A stretch of 64,000 bases of DNA from Motilibacter deserti (lineage in GTDB: Bacteria > Actinomycetota > Actinomycetes > Motilibacterales > Motilibacteraceae). The DNA lies in assembly GCF_011250635.1 (NCBI RefSeq), contig NZ_JAANNP010000001.1, forward strand, positions 271,480 through 335,479. The letters run 5' to 3'. Positions 46,273-54,482 of this stretch are shown here, in pieces. A model generated the notes under the pieces. That model was given only the letters and a program-made list of their open reading frames with translations. It made no database searches and was not told the DNA's origin. A program made the position numbers and the translations under genes. The stretch's first letter is position 1; each line of letters starts with the position of its first letter.

Positions 46273-47217
46273 GTGCCTCCGATTCCCAGCATCGCCGACG
46301 AGGCGCTCCGGCTGCCGCCGGAGGCCGCGTCCGTCCCGGCCGCCCGGGCCCTCGTCCGCCGCTGCCTCGCCGACTGGGCCGCGGACGCGGTCGACGCGGC
46401 TGAGCTGTGCATGTCCGAGCTGGCCACCAACGCCGTCCTGCACGCCCGGACGGAGTTCGAGGCCGCCGTGAGCCTCCTCGCGGACCGGGCACGGTTGCAG
46501 ATCCGGGACCGCTCCACGGTGCTCCCCCACCAGGTCGTGCACAGCGACCGGGCGTCCACCGGCAGAGGGCTCGACCTGGTCACCATGCTCGCGGTCGACT
46601 GGGGCGCCGAGCAGACCGACGACGGCGGCAAGGTCGTCTGGTGCGAGCTCAGCGCGCATCCCGCGCTCGCCGAGCCGGACGAGGAGGCCCTGCTGGCCGC
46701 GTGGGGCGACGACGCCGACCTGGAGCGCTCCGAGAAGCCCATCGGCACCGCAGGGCGCGCCGATGACCAGCGGGTCGCCCTGCTCCTGAACTACCCGCTG
46801 CGGCTGTGGGTGCAGGAGCGTGAGCACATCGGCGCGCTGCTGCGCGAGTGCGTGCTGGTCCACGAGGCAGCGGCACGAGGTGGCAGCACCGCACCTCGGC
46901 AGCTGGTCGAGCTGGCCGATCGCATCGCGACCCGGTACCCGACCGTCCACAACCGTGCGGACGCCCAGCGGACCGCCGCCTTCCGGCGCGGCGAGACGAC
47001 GCTGGACCTGGAGTACCCGCTGCCCGAGGGCGTCGCGGAGGTGGTGCGCGCGATGCGCGCGGTCCTCGACGCGCTCGACGCATACGCCGCCGACAGCGCG
47101 CTGCTGACCATGCAGACGCCGCCCGTGCTGCGCCGGCTGCGCGACTGGACCGTCGACGAGCTGACCGCGCAGGCCGAGGGCCGGGCGCCGAGGCCGTGGG
47201 ACGGCCCGCTGGAGTGA
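46273..47217 (+). CDS. HATPase_c-domain protein (RsbW/anti-sigma-like) with helical C-terminal extension
   Basis: A 314-residue protein. Residues ~15-130 form a GHKL/HATPase_c_2 fold like serine-kinase anti-sigma factors: C-M-S-E-L-A-T-N-A-V-L-H-A (N box), a short D-R-S segment in place of a full G1 box, and T-G-R-G-L-D-L-V-T (G2 box). Residues ~165-314 are a helical region not recognised as a known domain. The GTG at 46273 with GGGAGA upstream was chosen; a TTG at 46207 would add 22 residues. No sigma factor or antagonist gene is adjacent. It lies upstream of a membrane diguanylate cyclase. Confidence 0.78.
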   Translation: MPPIPSIADEALRLPPEAASVPAARALVRRCLADWAADAVDAAELCMSELATNAVLHARTEFEAAVSLLADRARLQIRDRSTVLPHQVVHSDRASTGRGLDLVTMLAVDWGAEQTDDGGKVVWCELSAHPALAEPDEEALLAAWGDDADLERSEKPIGTAGRADDQRVALLLNYPLRLWVQEREHIGALLRECVLVHEAAARGGSTAPRQLVELADRIATRYPTVHNRADAQRTAAFRRGETTLDLEYPLPEGVAEVVRAMRAVLDALDAYAADSALLTMQTPPVLRRLRDWTVDELTAQAEGRAPRPWDGPLE

Positions 47218-47548
47218 CGGCGCCGGGGCGACGAGCCTCGCAGCCGTGCGGATCGCCGGGGCGCTCCGCCCGGCCACCCTGAGGCAGCCGGGCCGGAGCG
47301 CGCACCTGGTCCCCCGACCATCCCGACGGACGGGTCGACCGCAGCGGGAGCCGTCCCCTCCACCGCTCCCGAGCGGCACCGCCCGTCCGGGGTCTTCATC
47401 GGCGGGCGAGCGGTGCGGCTGAGCCGATCGGGGCGGCCCGGGCGCCGGATCGCCCGGACGGCGTACGCGCGGCGGTCCCGCTCAGCTGCGCCCCCGCGCC
47501 GCCGATGGGGGCACTGGCCGGGGACGTGCAGACGAAGGGGGCACTGCG
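47218..47548. other. Gene-free interval with a terminator
   Basis: A 331-bp gap between the ATPase-fold gene and the diguanylate cyclase. Apart from the hairpin at 47261-47301 nothing conserved is seen. A promoter for the downstream gene must lie here but no clear -10 stands out. Confidence 0.5.
47261..47301 (+). terminator. Hairpin terminator after the ATPase-fold gene
   Basis: GCGCTCCGCCCGGC pairs with GCCGGGCCGGAGCGC over about 14 bp with one bulge and a 12-nt loop, 44 bp after the stop codon. Confidence 0.55.
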
Positions 47549-49153
47549 ATGCAGGAGCCGCTCGTCTCGCTGTTCCTCCTCTCGTCCGTGGTGTCGGCGG
47601 GCACCGCGCTGCTCGCGTGGCGCCACCGCCGTTCGAGCCCGGCGGCCACTGCCCTCGCCGTGGCGATGCTCGGCCTCGCGTGGTGGTCGGGGTCCCAGGC
47701 CGTGCTGCACAGTGCACTGCCCTACGCCGTGCTGCGCACCGCGCTGGCCCTGGTCTTCGTCGGCGTCGGCGGGGCGGTCGCCGGGTTCTACTGCCTGGGC
47801 CGGGTGGTCGCGGCGCCCGACTGGCGCCCCACCCGGCGCCTGGCCGCACTCCTCTGCCTCGAGCCGGCGTGCACGGTGGCACTTGGCTTCCTGAACCCTG
47901 GTTCGCTGTTCTACCGTTCCGTCGCTGCAGTGGGCGACCCGCCTGTGATCGAGCGCGAGATCGGCCCGCTCTACCTGGCGCACGCGGCCTTCTGCTACGC
48001 ACTGCTGGTCTGGCCCGTCGTCGCGCTCGTACGCCACCGCCGCCAGCTGCCGGCCGCGTACCGGCCGCAGGTGACGTCGCTCCTCCTGGCGAGCACTATC
48101 CCCATGGCCGTCGAGCTTCCCGCCGTGCTCCTCGGCTTCCCCGACGACTACACCCCGGTCGTGTTCGTGCTCAGCGGCCTGGCCGCCAGTTGGGCCGTGT
48201 TCCGGCAGGGGCTGCTGCGCCTGGTCCCGGTAGCGCGCGACCTCGTCGTCGACACGGTCACCGACGCGATCCTCGTGATCGACCCGCTGGGGCGGGTGCT
48301 GGACATCAACGCCTCGGGGCTCGCCCTGCTGCGCCGGCTGCGGCCCTCGACGCCGGACCGGTTGATCGGCCTGCCTGCCGTCGAGCTCATCGGGCCCACG
48401 GTCGTCGGCGAGCTGGACAGGGGCCAGCTGCGCGACGTCGTCGAAGCCGCTCCGGGCTGCTACCTCGACTTCCGGATCTCACTGCTGCACGACGCCCGTG
48501 GCCGCCAGCTCGGCCGGGTCGTGGTCGCCCGCGACGTGTCCGAGCAGCACGCCCAGCAGCTCGCGCTGGAGGCCGCGAACGCCTCGCTCGAAGCGCAGCT
48601 GGCCGAGATCGACCGGCTGCGCGCCCGGCTCGCCGAGGAGGCCACGCGGGACTCGCTGACGGGCCTGCACAACCGCCGGTACCTCGTGCGCGCACTGGAC
48701 CGTGCCCTGTCGGCCGGCCGGGCGGCCGGGCGGCCGGTAGCCGTGGTGCTCATCGACGTCGACCACTTCAAGCGCGTCAACGACACCTACGGCCACGGCG
48801 CCGGCGACCGTGCGCTGAAGGCGGTCGCGCGGATCCTGCAGAGCTCGCTGCGCCGCGGGGAGACGCTCGCACGCTACGGCGGGGAGGAGTTCGTGCTCGT
48901 GATCCCGGGGGCGACGCTCGACACGGCGGTCGCGCGGGCAGAAGCCCTGCGGGGTGCGTGCGCTGCCCAGCCGTTGCGTACGCGCGGGGACGGGGCCGTC
49001 CGGGTGACGCTCAGCGCCGGGGTCGCCGTGACGGACGGCTCGGACGGGCGGACGGCCTCGACGCTTCTCGACAGCGCCGACACGGCGCTCTACGCCGCCA
49101 AGGCCGAAGGACGCGACCGCGTGATCGCCGAGCGGCTCACAGCTCCTCGATGA
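47549..49153 (+). CDS. Membrane diguanylate cyclase (7TM sensor-PAS-GGDEF)
   Basis: A 534-residue membrane protein. Residues 1-225 form about seven hydrophobic helices, like the N-terminal 7TM sensor of some histidine kinases. Residues ~228-345 are a PAS domain (D-A-I-L-V-I-D-P-L-G-R-V). A short coiled coil (A-N-A-S-L-E-A-Q-L-A-E-I) leads to a GGDEF domain with an intact G-G-E-E-F. The position of the inhibitory site reads R-R-G-E, not RxxD, so product inhibition may be lost. GAAGGGGG lies upstream of the ATG. The last 17 bp overlap the convergent DUF305 gene. Confidence 0.9.
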   Translation: MQEPLVSLFLLSSVVSAGTALLAWRHRRSSPAATALAVAMLGLAWWSGSQAVLHSALPYAVLRTALALVFVGVGGAVAGFYCLGRVVAAPDWRPTRRLAALLCLEPACTVALGFLNPGSLFYRSVAAVGDPPVIEREIGPLYLAHAAFCYALLVWPVVALVRHRRQLPAAYRPQVTSLLLASTIPMAVELPAVLLGFPDDYTPVVFVLSGLAASWAVFRQGLLRLVPVARDLVVDTVTDAILVIDPLGRVLDINASGLALLRRLRPSTPDRLIGLPAVELIGPTVVGELDRGQLRDVVEAAPGCYLDFRISLLHDARGRQLGRVVVARDVSEQHAQQLALEAANASLEAQLAEIDRLRARLAEEATRDSLTGLHNRRYLVRALDRALSAGRAAGRPVAVVLIDVDHFKRVNDTYGHGAGDRALKAVARILQSSLRRGETLARYGGEEFVLVIPGATLDTAVARAEALRGACAAQPLRTRGDGAVRVTLSAGVAVTDGSDGRTASTLLDSADTALYAAKAEGRDRVIAERLTAPR

Positions 49154-49814
49154 GTGTGCGCATCGCGTCGTTCTCGCTGGTCTGCTCGGCGAGGATGTGC
49201 TTGGCGATCTTGCGGGTGTAGACGTTCTGCCCCTCGACGACGACCTCCTGCGCCATCTGCAGGGCGCCCAGATGGTGCTCGATCATCTGCCGCAGGAACA
49301 GCTGCGTGGCGGCCGGCGCCTTCGCGGCCTCCAGCCGACGGAGCTGGGCGGGCGTCAGCATCCCGGGCATCGACGCGGCGGCCGACGCTCCGCCCGTCGA
49401 CGTCGCGGCGCGCTCCCCGTGGCCCTCGTGCCGAGCCGTCGCCGGCTCGGACCACGCCTCGAGCCACGCCCCCATGTCCGCGGCCTCGCGCGACTGGTCG
49501 CGAGCGATGTACTCGGCGATCGCGACGACGCGGTCGTGCACGCCCTGCTTCGCAAGCAGCAGCCCGCTCATCCGAACGGCCTGCTGGTGGTGCGGGATCA
49601 TCATCTGCGCGAACGCCACGTCCGCGGAGTTCGGCGGCTTGGGCTGCACCACCGGCTGCGCCGCCGACGCCCCCGAGGAGGACGCCGCTCGCACCGCGGA
49701 CGCCGTGGAGGACACCGCCTGCCCCGACGGCCCGCTTCCTGCGGCGGCGCCGACCGTGCCGACGACGGCCGCGGCCCCGGCGGCGGCCAGCGCAACGAGC
49801 CCGGAAGCTCTCAT
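49137..49814 (-). CDS. Secreted DUF305 protein
   Basis: A 225-residue exported protein with an Ala-rich signal segment (1-27) and a Ser/Ala-rich spacer. A duplicated four-helix DUF305 (ferritin-like) domain follows, carrying His/Met pairs: M-M-I-P-H-H-Q-Q-A-V-R-M and M-I-E-H-H-L-G-A-L-Q-M-A. Some DUF305 proteins bind copper (for example cyanobacterial CopM). Here it lies 99 bp downstream of a copper amine oxidase-like gene on the same strand, so a copper-handling role is plausible but unproven. A hairpin between the two genes may reduce co-transcription. Confidence 0.88.
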   Translation of the reverse strand: MRASGLVALAAAGAAAVVGTVGAAAGSGPSGQAVSSTASAVRAASSSGASAAQPVVQPKPPNSADVAFAQMMIPHHQQAVRMSGLLLAKQGVHDRVVAIAEYIARDQSREAADMGAWLEAWSEPATARHEGHGERAATSTGGASAAASMPGMLTPAQLRRLEAAKAPAATQLFLRQMIEHHLGALQMAQEVVVEGQNVYTRKIAKHILAEQTSENDAMRTLIEEL

Positions 49815-49858
49815 CGTTCGTGCTCCTTCTGCGGGGCAGGGTGCGGAGGTGCGCCGGG

Positions 49859-49889
49859 GCCGGGCCCGCCCGTGGAGGGCAGGCCCGGC
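49859..49889 (-). terminator. Hairpin downstream of the copper amine oxidase-like gene
   Basis: A 13-position stem with one mismatch (GCCGGGCC-x-GCCC) closes on a 5-nt loop 25 bp after the stop. It separates the oxidase gene from the DUF305 gene. Confidence 0.65.
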
Positions 49890-49913
49890 ACCGTCGGCAG
49901 AGTCGGGAAGCGG

Positions 49914-51197
49914 TCAGGACGTGGGCCGGCCCACGCGGCCGTTCACGTAGCGCCGGGTGTCCGGCGTGAGCATGTTCTGCGCGGTGAAGTCGCGCGGCAC
50001 CAGGGTGAAGCCCTGCCAGTGGAACGGCATCGGGCTCTGGTCCTCGTCCCGCGGGATGTGGTGGAAGCCCACCCGCACCCACATCACCGGGTCGGTCATC
50101 GACTCGCCGTTGACGTACTCCGGCAGCGACGTCGCCGTGCACTCCGGGTCCTGGTTGAAGCTGGCGAACTTCTCACACGCACGGTATTGCGTGAAAGACA
50201 CGTCAGGTGCGGTCTCCGGGTGCACCTCGTAGGCGTCGCTCGCACCGAGCTCGAGCTCGTACGACCGCTTGTGCCCGTCCTTGTTCAGCGTCGGGCTGAC
50301 GACCCGCCACCAACGCCGGTTGGCGGTGTTGAACGAGCCCTCGACCGGGATGTCGGTCTTGGTGGTCCGAAGGATTGCCGCCCGCCGGCCGACCTCGCCG
50401 GTGGGGGCGGTGTCGTACTGCTCCACCGCCTCGTTGCCGGCACCGCCGATGTTCCAGTTGATCTTCCAGAACGCCGAGTGGTAGTGGTTCGTCGAGAAGT
50501 CGGCGAGGTTCGTGCCGATCGGCCACCCGTAGTCCGCGGTCGTGTAGTCGGAGGGCGCGAGGTCACCGGTGGCGCCGAGCGCGGTGCTGATCGTGCCGTC
50601 GTCGGCGAACCGCCACTCGGTGACGTACTCGTACCAGTCGATCTTCGAGATGGTGCGCAGCACGAGGTCGTGGCCCTGCTTGGTGTAGAGCGGGCCGGTG
50701 CCGGTCGTGTTCCCCGTCTTCGCCCGATAGGCGAAGCCCGTTTCCTCCTCCGAGACGCAGAGGACGCTCTTGGTGTCCTGCCCCGTGCCGAGCCACTGGC
50801 CGTACACCTTGCCGCCGGGGCACTCCTCCTTCGTCATCGGCTGCATGTAGCGGTCGCCGAAGCCGTACGACGTGATGTCGTTCCACTCGTTGGCGCCGGA
50901 GTCGTAGGGGACGTTCAGCTGGGCGAGGGCGGCGGAGTCGATGACGGTCGTCGGCACGGTCTCGCCCGGGGCCTGGACCGCGATCTTCTCCAGCACCAGG
51001 CCGGTCTTCGCGTCCACCCGCCAGCACATGGTCCAGCGCGTGCCGTTGTGCAGCTTCTCGTTGACGAGCCCGTTGCTTCCGCAGTATTCGGCCCGGTCCT
51101 TCTCCTTGCTCGCCTGCGCCGTCGAGGCGGTGAGGGTCGAGGCGACGAGTATCACGACCGCCGCCCCGACGCTCGCAGAGCTTCTTCTGCCGAGCAT
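49914..51197 (-). CDS. Copper amine oxidase catalytic-domain protein (stand-alone)
   Basis: A 427-residue secreted protein (signal peptide 1-29) that aligns by eye to the catalytic beta-sandwich of copper amine oxidases. L-N-V-P-Y-D and D107-I-T-S-Y-G-F-G match the catalytic-base region. L-V-L-R-T-I-S, W188-Y189-E-Y, G-T-I-S and G-A-T-G match the topaquinone strand. H238-Y-H240 and H380-I-P-R-D-E-D are the three copper ligands. The usual N before the quinone-forming Tyr is W188. The N-terminal oxidase domains are missing from this protein; the gene 17 bp upstream may supply them. GGAGG precedes the ATG. Amine substrate unknown. Confidence 0.85.
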   Translation of the reverse strand: MLGRRSSASVGAAVVILVASTLTASTAQASKEKDRAEYCGSNGLVNEKLHNGTRWTMCWRVDAKTGLVLEKIAVQAPGETVPTTVIDSAALAQLNVPYDSGANEWNDITSYGFGDRYMQPMTKEECPGGKVYGQWLGTGQDTKSVLCVSEEETGFAYRAKTGNTTGTGPLYTKQGHDLVLRTISKIDWYEYVTEWRFADDGTISTALGATGDLAPSDYTTADYGWPIGTNLADFSTNHYHSAFWKINWNIGGAGNEAVEQYDTAPTGEVGRRAAILRTTKTDIPVEGSFNTANRRWWRVVSPTLNKDGHKRSYELELGASDAYEVHPETAPDVSFTQYRACEKFASFNQDPECTATSLPEYVNGESMTDPVMWVRVGFHHIPRDEDQSPMPFHWQGFTLVPRDFTAQNMLTPDTRRYVNGRVGRPTS

Positions 51198-51214
51198 TCG
51201 CGAGGTCCTCCGGT

Positions 51215-52081
51215 TCACTTGAGCTGAGCGACGGTCTTGGTGGACAGGTCGACGACGTAGCCGGTGATGTCGATGAACGGCCCGTCGTCCGGCAGCTGCG
51301 TGATGAACTGCAGGCAGCGGTGCTCGCCGCACTCCTCGGCGCCGACGTCGGCGGGGCCGGCGACGTACGTCATGCCGTTGGTGACGACCTGGTCCGGGGA
51401 CGTGAGCTCGGCCCCGGCGAGCTTGCGGAACCCCTCCTTGAACTCCGCGCTCTCGGGCGCGGCCAGGAAGAGCGCGAAGGCGGTGGCGGTCTCGGTCGGC
51501 GACGCCGGCGGCTGCATGCCCGGCGCCGCCGCCGTCCGCTCCACCTGTCCGGTGGTGAGGTTGACGACGCGCTTGACGAGGGTGTCGTCGGCGTAGTTGT
51601 AGAAGTAGACGGCCGCGCGCCGCGGTGCGTCCTTGCCGGCCTCCCCGGGCAGCGGGTCCTCCAGCTCGAAGGACAGGTACTCCGGCCCGGGCTCGCCCGA
51701 CACGTCCCGCCCGGCCGCGACGAACGCCGGGTCGAGCGCGAGCTGCCGGGCCGTCGCGGCCTCGTCGATCGTCACGGGGTCGCGGCCCGTGCCGGCCCCG
51801 CGCGGCGCGGGTGTCCCGGGCACGGCCTCGACGCTGGCACCTGCCGCCCCGCTCGCTGCGCTCGGAGCGGCCGCGTCCACGTCGGCCGAGCCGGCAGGGG
51901 TGGGCACGAGCGTCGAGCTGTTCGCGCCGAGCGGGATCGCGATCGCGAAGATCACTCCGACCGCGCCGACCACCGCGCTCCCGCGGGCGAGCAACGTACG
52001 GGCGGGAAGGCCCGCGCCCGGCGTCCTCCGTCCGCGTGGCGGGCCTCCGCCCGCCGGCCCCGCCTCCTTCTCGGTCTCCAC
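51215..52081 (-). CDS. Membrane-anchored protein resembling the N-terminal (N3-like) domain of copper amine oxidases
   Basis: A 288-residue protein. A cytoplasmic start is followed by one hydrophobic segment (about 30-52), an Ala/Pro-rich linker and a globular domain from about 100. That domain contains A-A-V-Y-F-Y-N-Y, V-K-R-V-V-N-L-T-T-G-Q-V-E and G-M-Q-P-P-A-S-P-T-E, the pattern of the alpha/beta domain before the catalytic domain in bacterial amine oxidases. One Cys pair is visible (E-E-C-G-E-H-R-C). GTG has AGGAGG 4 nt upstream. It is followed 17 bp later by the catalytic-domain gene, so the two probably act together. Assignment rests on weak similarity plus context. Confidence 0.65.
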   Translation of the reverse strand: METEKEAGPAGGGPPRGRRTPGAGLPARTLLARGSAVVGAVGVIFAIAIPLGANSSTLVPTPAGSADVDAAAPSAASGAAGASVEAVPGTPAPRGAGTGRDPVTIDEAATARQLALDPAFVAAGRDVSGEPGPEYLSFELEDPLPGEAGKDAPRRAAVYFYNYADDTLVKRVVNLTTGQVERTAAAPGMQPPASPTETATAFALFLAAPESAEFKEGFRKLAGAELTSPDQVVTNGMTYVAGPADVGAEECGEHRCLQFITQLPDDGPFIDITGYVVDLSTKTVAQLK

Positions 52082-52443
52082 ACAGCCTCCTCCTCGACGA
52101 CGGCCCGCCGGCCATGAGGCTCGGCGGCGGGGCGCGGTGAGCCGGGCTCCACGGCCCGCTCGGCGCGTCGAGAACTCTGGGTGCTGTGAAGAGGCAACGG
52201 GTTTCGCGACCGTGAAGGTCTGCGCAACGCGACGACGTCGGCAATGGAGAACCCCGGCCCGCGACCGCCCCCCTCGGCGTCCCGGTCACGCGGTGGCCGG
52301 CGCAGGGGCCGGCACCCTGCGGCGCGCGCGCTCCACCGCCGACCCAAAGGCGTCTTTGCGGCGAAACGAGGGGTTAACCGCTCGCTCCTAGATTCTCCGC
52401 CCGAGGGGGTGCAGTCCCTGCCGAATACCCCGACGGAGGAGCG
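52082..52443. other. Divergent control region between the oxidase pair and the IclR gene
   Basis: A 362-bp gap. On the IclR side are CAAAG-N4-CTTTG (52345-52358), the palindrome GGTTAACC (52372-52379) and TAGATT (52389-52394), a possible -10 for iclR. These are candidate IclR sites. No gene is seen. Confidence 0.45.
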
Positions 52444-53238
52444 ATGACGCCTCACACCAACGGGACGACGCACGAGCCCGCCCGCACCGGTGCCCAGGGC
52501 GGCCTCCCCGGGCGCCAGTCCCACGCCGTGCGCAACGCGTTCGCGCTGCTGGAGGAGGTCGCCCGGCTCGGGCCCGGAGTGACGGCCAAGCAGGTCGGCG
52601 CCGGTCTCAGCCTCTCCCCCGCCACGACGTACCGACTGCTGAACCTGCTCGTCGCGCTGCAGTACCTCGAGCGGCAGCCGGGCGCGCGCGGGTTCACGCT
52701 CGGCCACAAGGTCGCCCAGCTGGCCGGGTTCGTCGCCCTCGTGCACGTGCCCGTCGCCGCGCGGCGGCTGCTGGAGGACCTGCGCTCCCGGGTGCGCATG
52801 GGCGTGCACCTGGCGTCGTACGCCGGCGGCGCGCCCGCGCTGGTCGACCCCGACCCGACCCAGCCGCTGCCACCGTCGGAGGCGATCTCCCGACACCTGC
52901 ACGCCTCGGCCTTCGGCAAGCTGCTGCTCGCCGAGTCGGGGGACTGGCGTCGCGCCGTCGGCGAGGGCCCGCTGGACCGGCTGACGCCGCGGACGCTCGT
53001 CTCGCCGCCGGACCTCGACGCGGAGCTGGCCGCGGTGGCGCGCGCCGACATGGCCCACCAGCTGGGCGAGCTGCGCTCGATGCGGGCGTGCGTCGCCCTG
53101 CCGGTGCGCAGCGCGGCCGGGCAGCTCGTGGCCGCCGTGGCGCTGACGGGCGTGCCCGAGCAGATCCGCTCGCTCGACCAGCGGCACCTGGCGTCCACCG
53201 CGCGGACGGCCCGCGAGCTGGCGCCCCTGCTGACCTGA
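52444..53238 (+). CDS. IclR-family transcriptional regulator
   Basis: A 264-residue regulator. The N-terminal winged helix (about 27-85) has V-T-A-K-Q-V-G-A-G-L-S-L-S-P-A-T-T-Y-R-L-L-N-L-L. The IclR effector domain (about 100-260) has H-A-S-A-F-G-K-L-L-L-A and closing C-V-A-L-P-V-R and V-A-A-V-A-L-T-G. The ATG has GGAGGA 3 nt upstream. It is divergent from the copper amine oxidase-like pair and is the most likely regulator of that operon, with an amine-derived acid as possible ligand (inference). Confidence 0.9.
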   Translation: MTPHTNGTTHEPARTGAQGGLPGRQSHAVRNAFALLEEVARLGPGVTAKQVGAGLSLSPATTYRLLNLLVALQYLERQPGARGFTLGHKVAQLAGFVALVHVPVAARRLLEDLRSRVRMGVHLASYAGGAPALVDPDPTQPLPPSEAISRHLHASAFGKLLLAESGDWRRAVGEGPLDRLTPRTLVSPPDLDAELAAVARADMAHQLGELRSMRACVALPVRSAAGQLVAAVALTGVPEQIRSLDQRHLASTARTARELAPLLT

Positions 53239-53256
53239 GCCTGCTGGAAGCCCGCG

Positions 53257-54348
53257 CTAGCGGACCGAGGACTCCACGAACGGCGGGCGCACGACCCGCA
53301 CCCGCGACACGCGCCCGCGGACGTCGAGCGTCAGCTCGGCGCCCACCTCGACGGCCGGGTCCAGCAGGGCGAGCCCGATGCCCACCTGGCGCGTCGGGGA
53401 GAAGGTGCCGCTGGTCACCTCGCCCACCTGCCCCCCGTCGGGGGAGCTGACCGCCATGCCGCGCCGCGGGATGCCGCGGTCGAGCGACTCGATGCCCTGC
53501 AGCACCCGGCGCGGCCCTGCGGCGCGCTCGGCCAGCAGCGCCTCCCGCCCCCAGAACACCGGCTTGGCCCAGCCGACCGCCCACGAGGAGCGCGCCTGCA
53601 CGGGGCTGATCTCCAGCGACAGGTCCTGGCCGTGCAGCGGGTAGCCCATCTCCAGGCGCAGCGTGTCGCGGGCGCCCAGGCCGCACGGCTCCGCGCCGGC
53701 GGCGAGCAGCGCGTCCCACACGGCCCCGGCGTCGGCGGCGGGCAGCACCAGCTCGTAGCCGCGCTCGCCGGTGTAGCCGGTGCGGCAGACCGTGACCGGG
53801 ACGCCGTCGCGCGCGGTGTCGACGAAGGACATGTACGGGTGGCCAGCGGGCAGCGACACGGCCTCGAGCGTCGCGTCGCTGCGCGGCCCCTGCACGGCGA
53901 GGACCGCGTACGAGCCGGAGACGTCCTCGACCCTCACGCCGCTCGGAGCGCCCTCGGCCAGCCGGCGGGCGACCTCGGCGACGTTCGAGGCGTTCGGCAC
54001 GAGCAGCAGGTCGTCCTCGGCGCGCAGGTAGACGATGAGGTCGTCGACGACGCCGCCGTCCTCGGTGCAGCAGAGGGTGTACTGCGCCATGCCCGGAGCG
54101 ATGCGCCCGAGGTCGTTGGTGAGGGTCGAGTTGACGTACGACGCGGCCGAGGCCCCGCGCACGAGGACCGTCCCCAGGTGGCTGACGTCGAAGGCGCCGA
54201 CCCGCTCGCGGACCGCCGTGTGCTCACGGACGACCCCGGCGTACTGCAGCGGCATCTCCCAGCCGCCGAAGGGCGCGAGCTTGGCCCCGAGCGCCACGTG
54301 CCGGTCGTGCAGGGCGGGGCGGCGGGGGGCGGCAGCAGCATCGGCCAT
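53257..54348 (-). CDS. gcvT: Aminomethyltransferase (glycine cleavage system T protein)
   Basis: A 363-residue tetrahydrofolate enzyme that takes the aminomethyl group from the H-protein lipoyl arm. Signature segments are [45 protein letters not shown] and [13 protein letters not shown]. The ATG at 54348 (M-A-D-A) is preferred over one 18 bp upstream because TAGCGT lies 8 nt before it. No gcvH or gcvP is in the window; the shared L-protein (lpdA) is 2 kb away. Convergent with the IclR gene. Confidence 0.95.
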   Translation of the reverse strand: MADAAAAPRRPALHDRHVALGAKLAPFGGWEMPLQYAGVVREHTAVRERVGAFDVSHLGTVLVRGASAASYVNSTLTNDLGRIAPGMAQYTLCCTEDGGVVDDLIVYLRAEDDLLLVPNASNVAEVARRLAEGAPSGVRVEDVSGSYAVLAVQGPRSDATLEAVSLPAGHPYMSFVDTARDGVPVTVCRTGYTGERGYELVLPAADAGAVWDALLAAGAEPCGLGARDTLRLEMGYPLHGQDLSLEISPVQARSSWAVGWAKPVFWGREALLAERAAGPRRVLQGIESLDRGIPRRGMAVSSPDGGQVGEVTSGTFSPTRQVGIGLALLDPAVEVGAELTLDVRGRVSRVRVVRPPFVESSVR

Positions 54349-54356
54349 GGGGCCGG

Positions 54357-54366
54357 ACGCTAGCAT
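54357..54366. promoter_or_regulatory. Overlapping divergent -10 elements of gcvT and pepA
   Basis: TAGCGT on the minus strand (54362-54357) is 8 nt before gcvT. TAGCAT on the plus strand (54361-54366) could drive pepA with a ~110-nt leader. They share the GCTAGC core, so the two polymerases would exclude each other. Confidence 0.4.
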
Positions 54367-54482
54367 CGAGCGCTTCGATGCCCTCCGGGGCTGATCCGCC
54401 AGGAACCGGTCCAGCCGGCGCCGCCCGAAGCGGCCCGGCCTCCGGTCCCGCGCGGAGTCGCGACACCTGCAAAGGACGGACC

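Noticed and set aside
43419-46748. 1109-codon minus-strand frame across cobU-cobT-cobS
   Set aside because: Antisense shadow of the cob operon with Arg/Ser/Ala-rich random composition.
51198-52289. Single large fused frame joining both oxidase-related genes
   Set aside because: The upstream extension of the catalytic-domain frame reads the neighbouring gene out of frame. Each gene has its own SD and start, so this is not a sequencing frameshift of one chain as far as the sequence shows.
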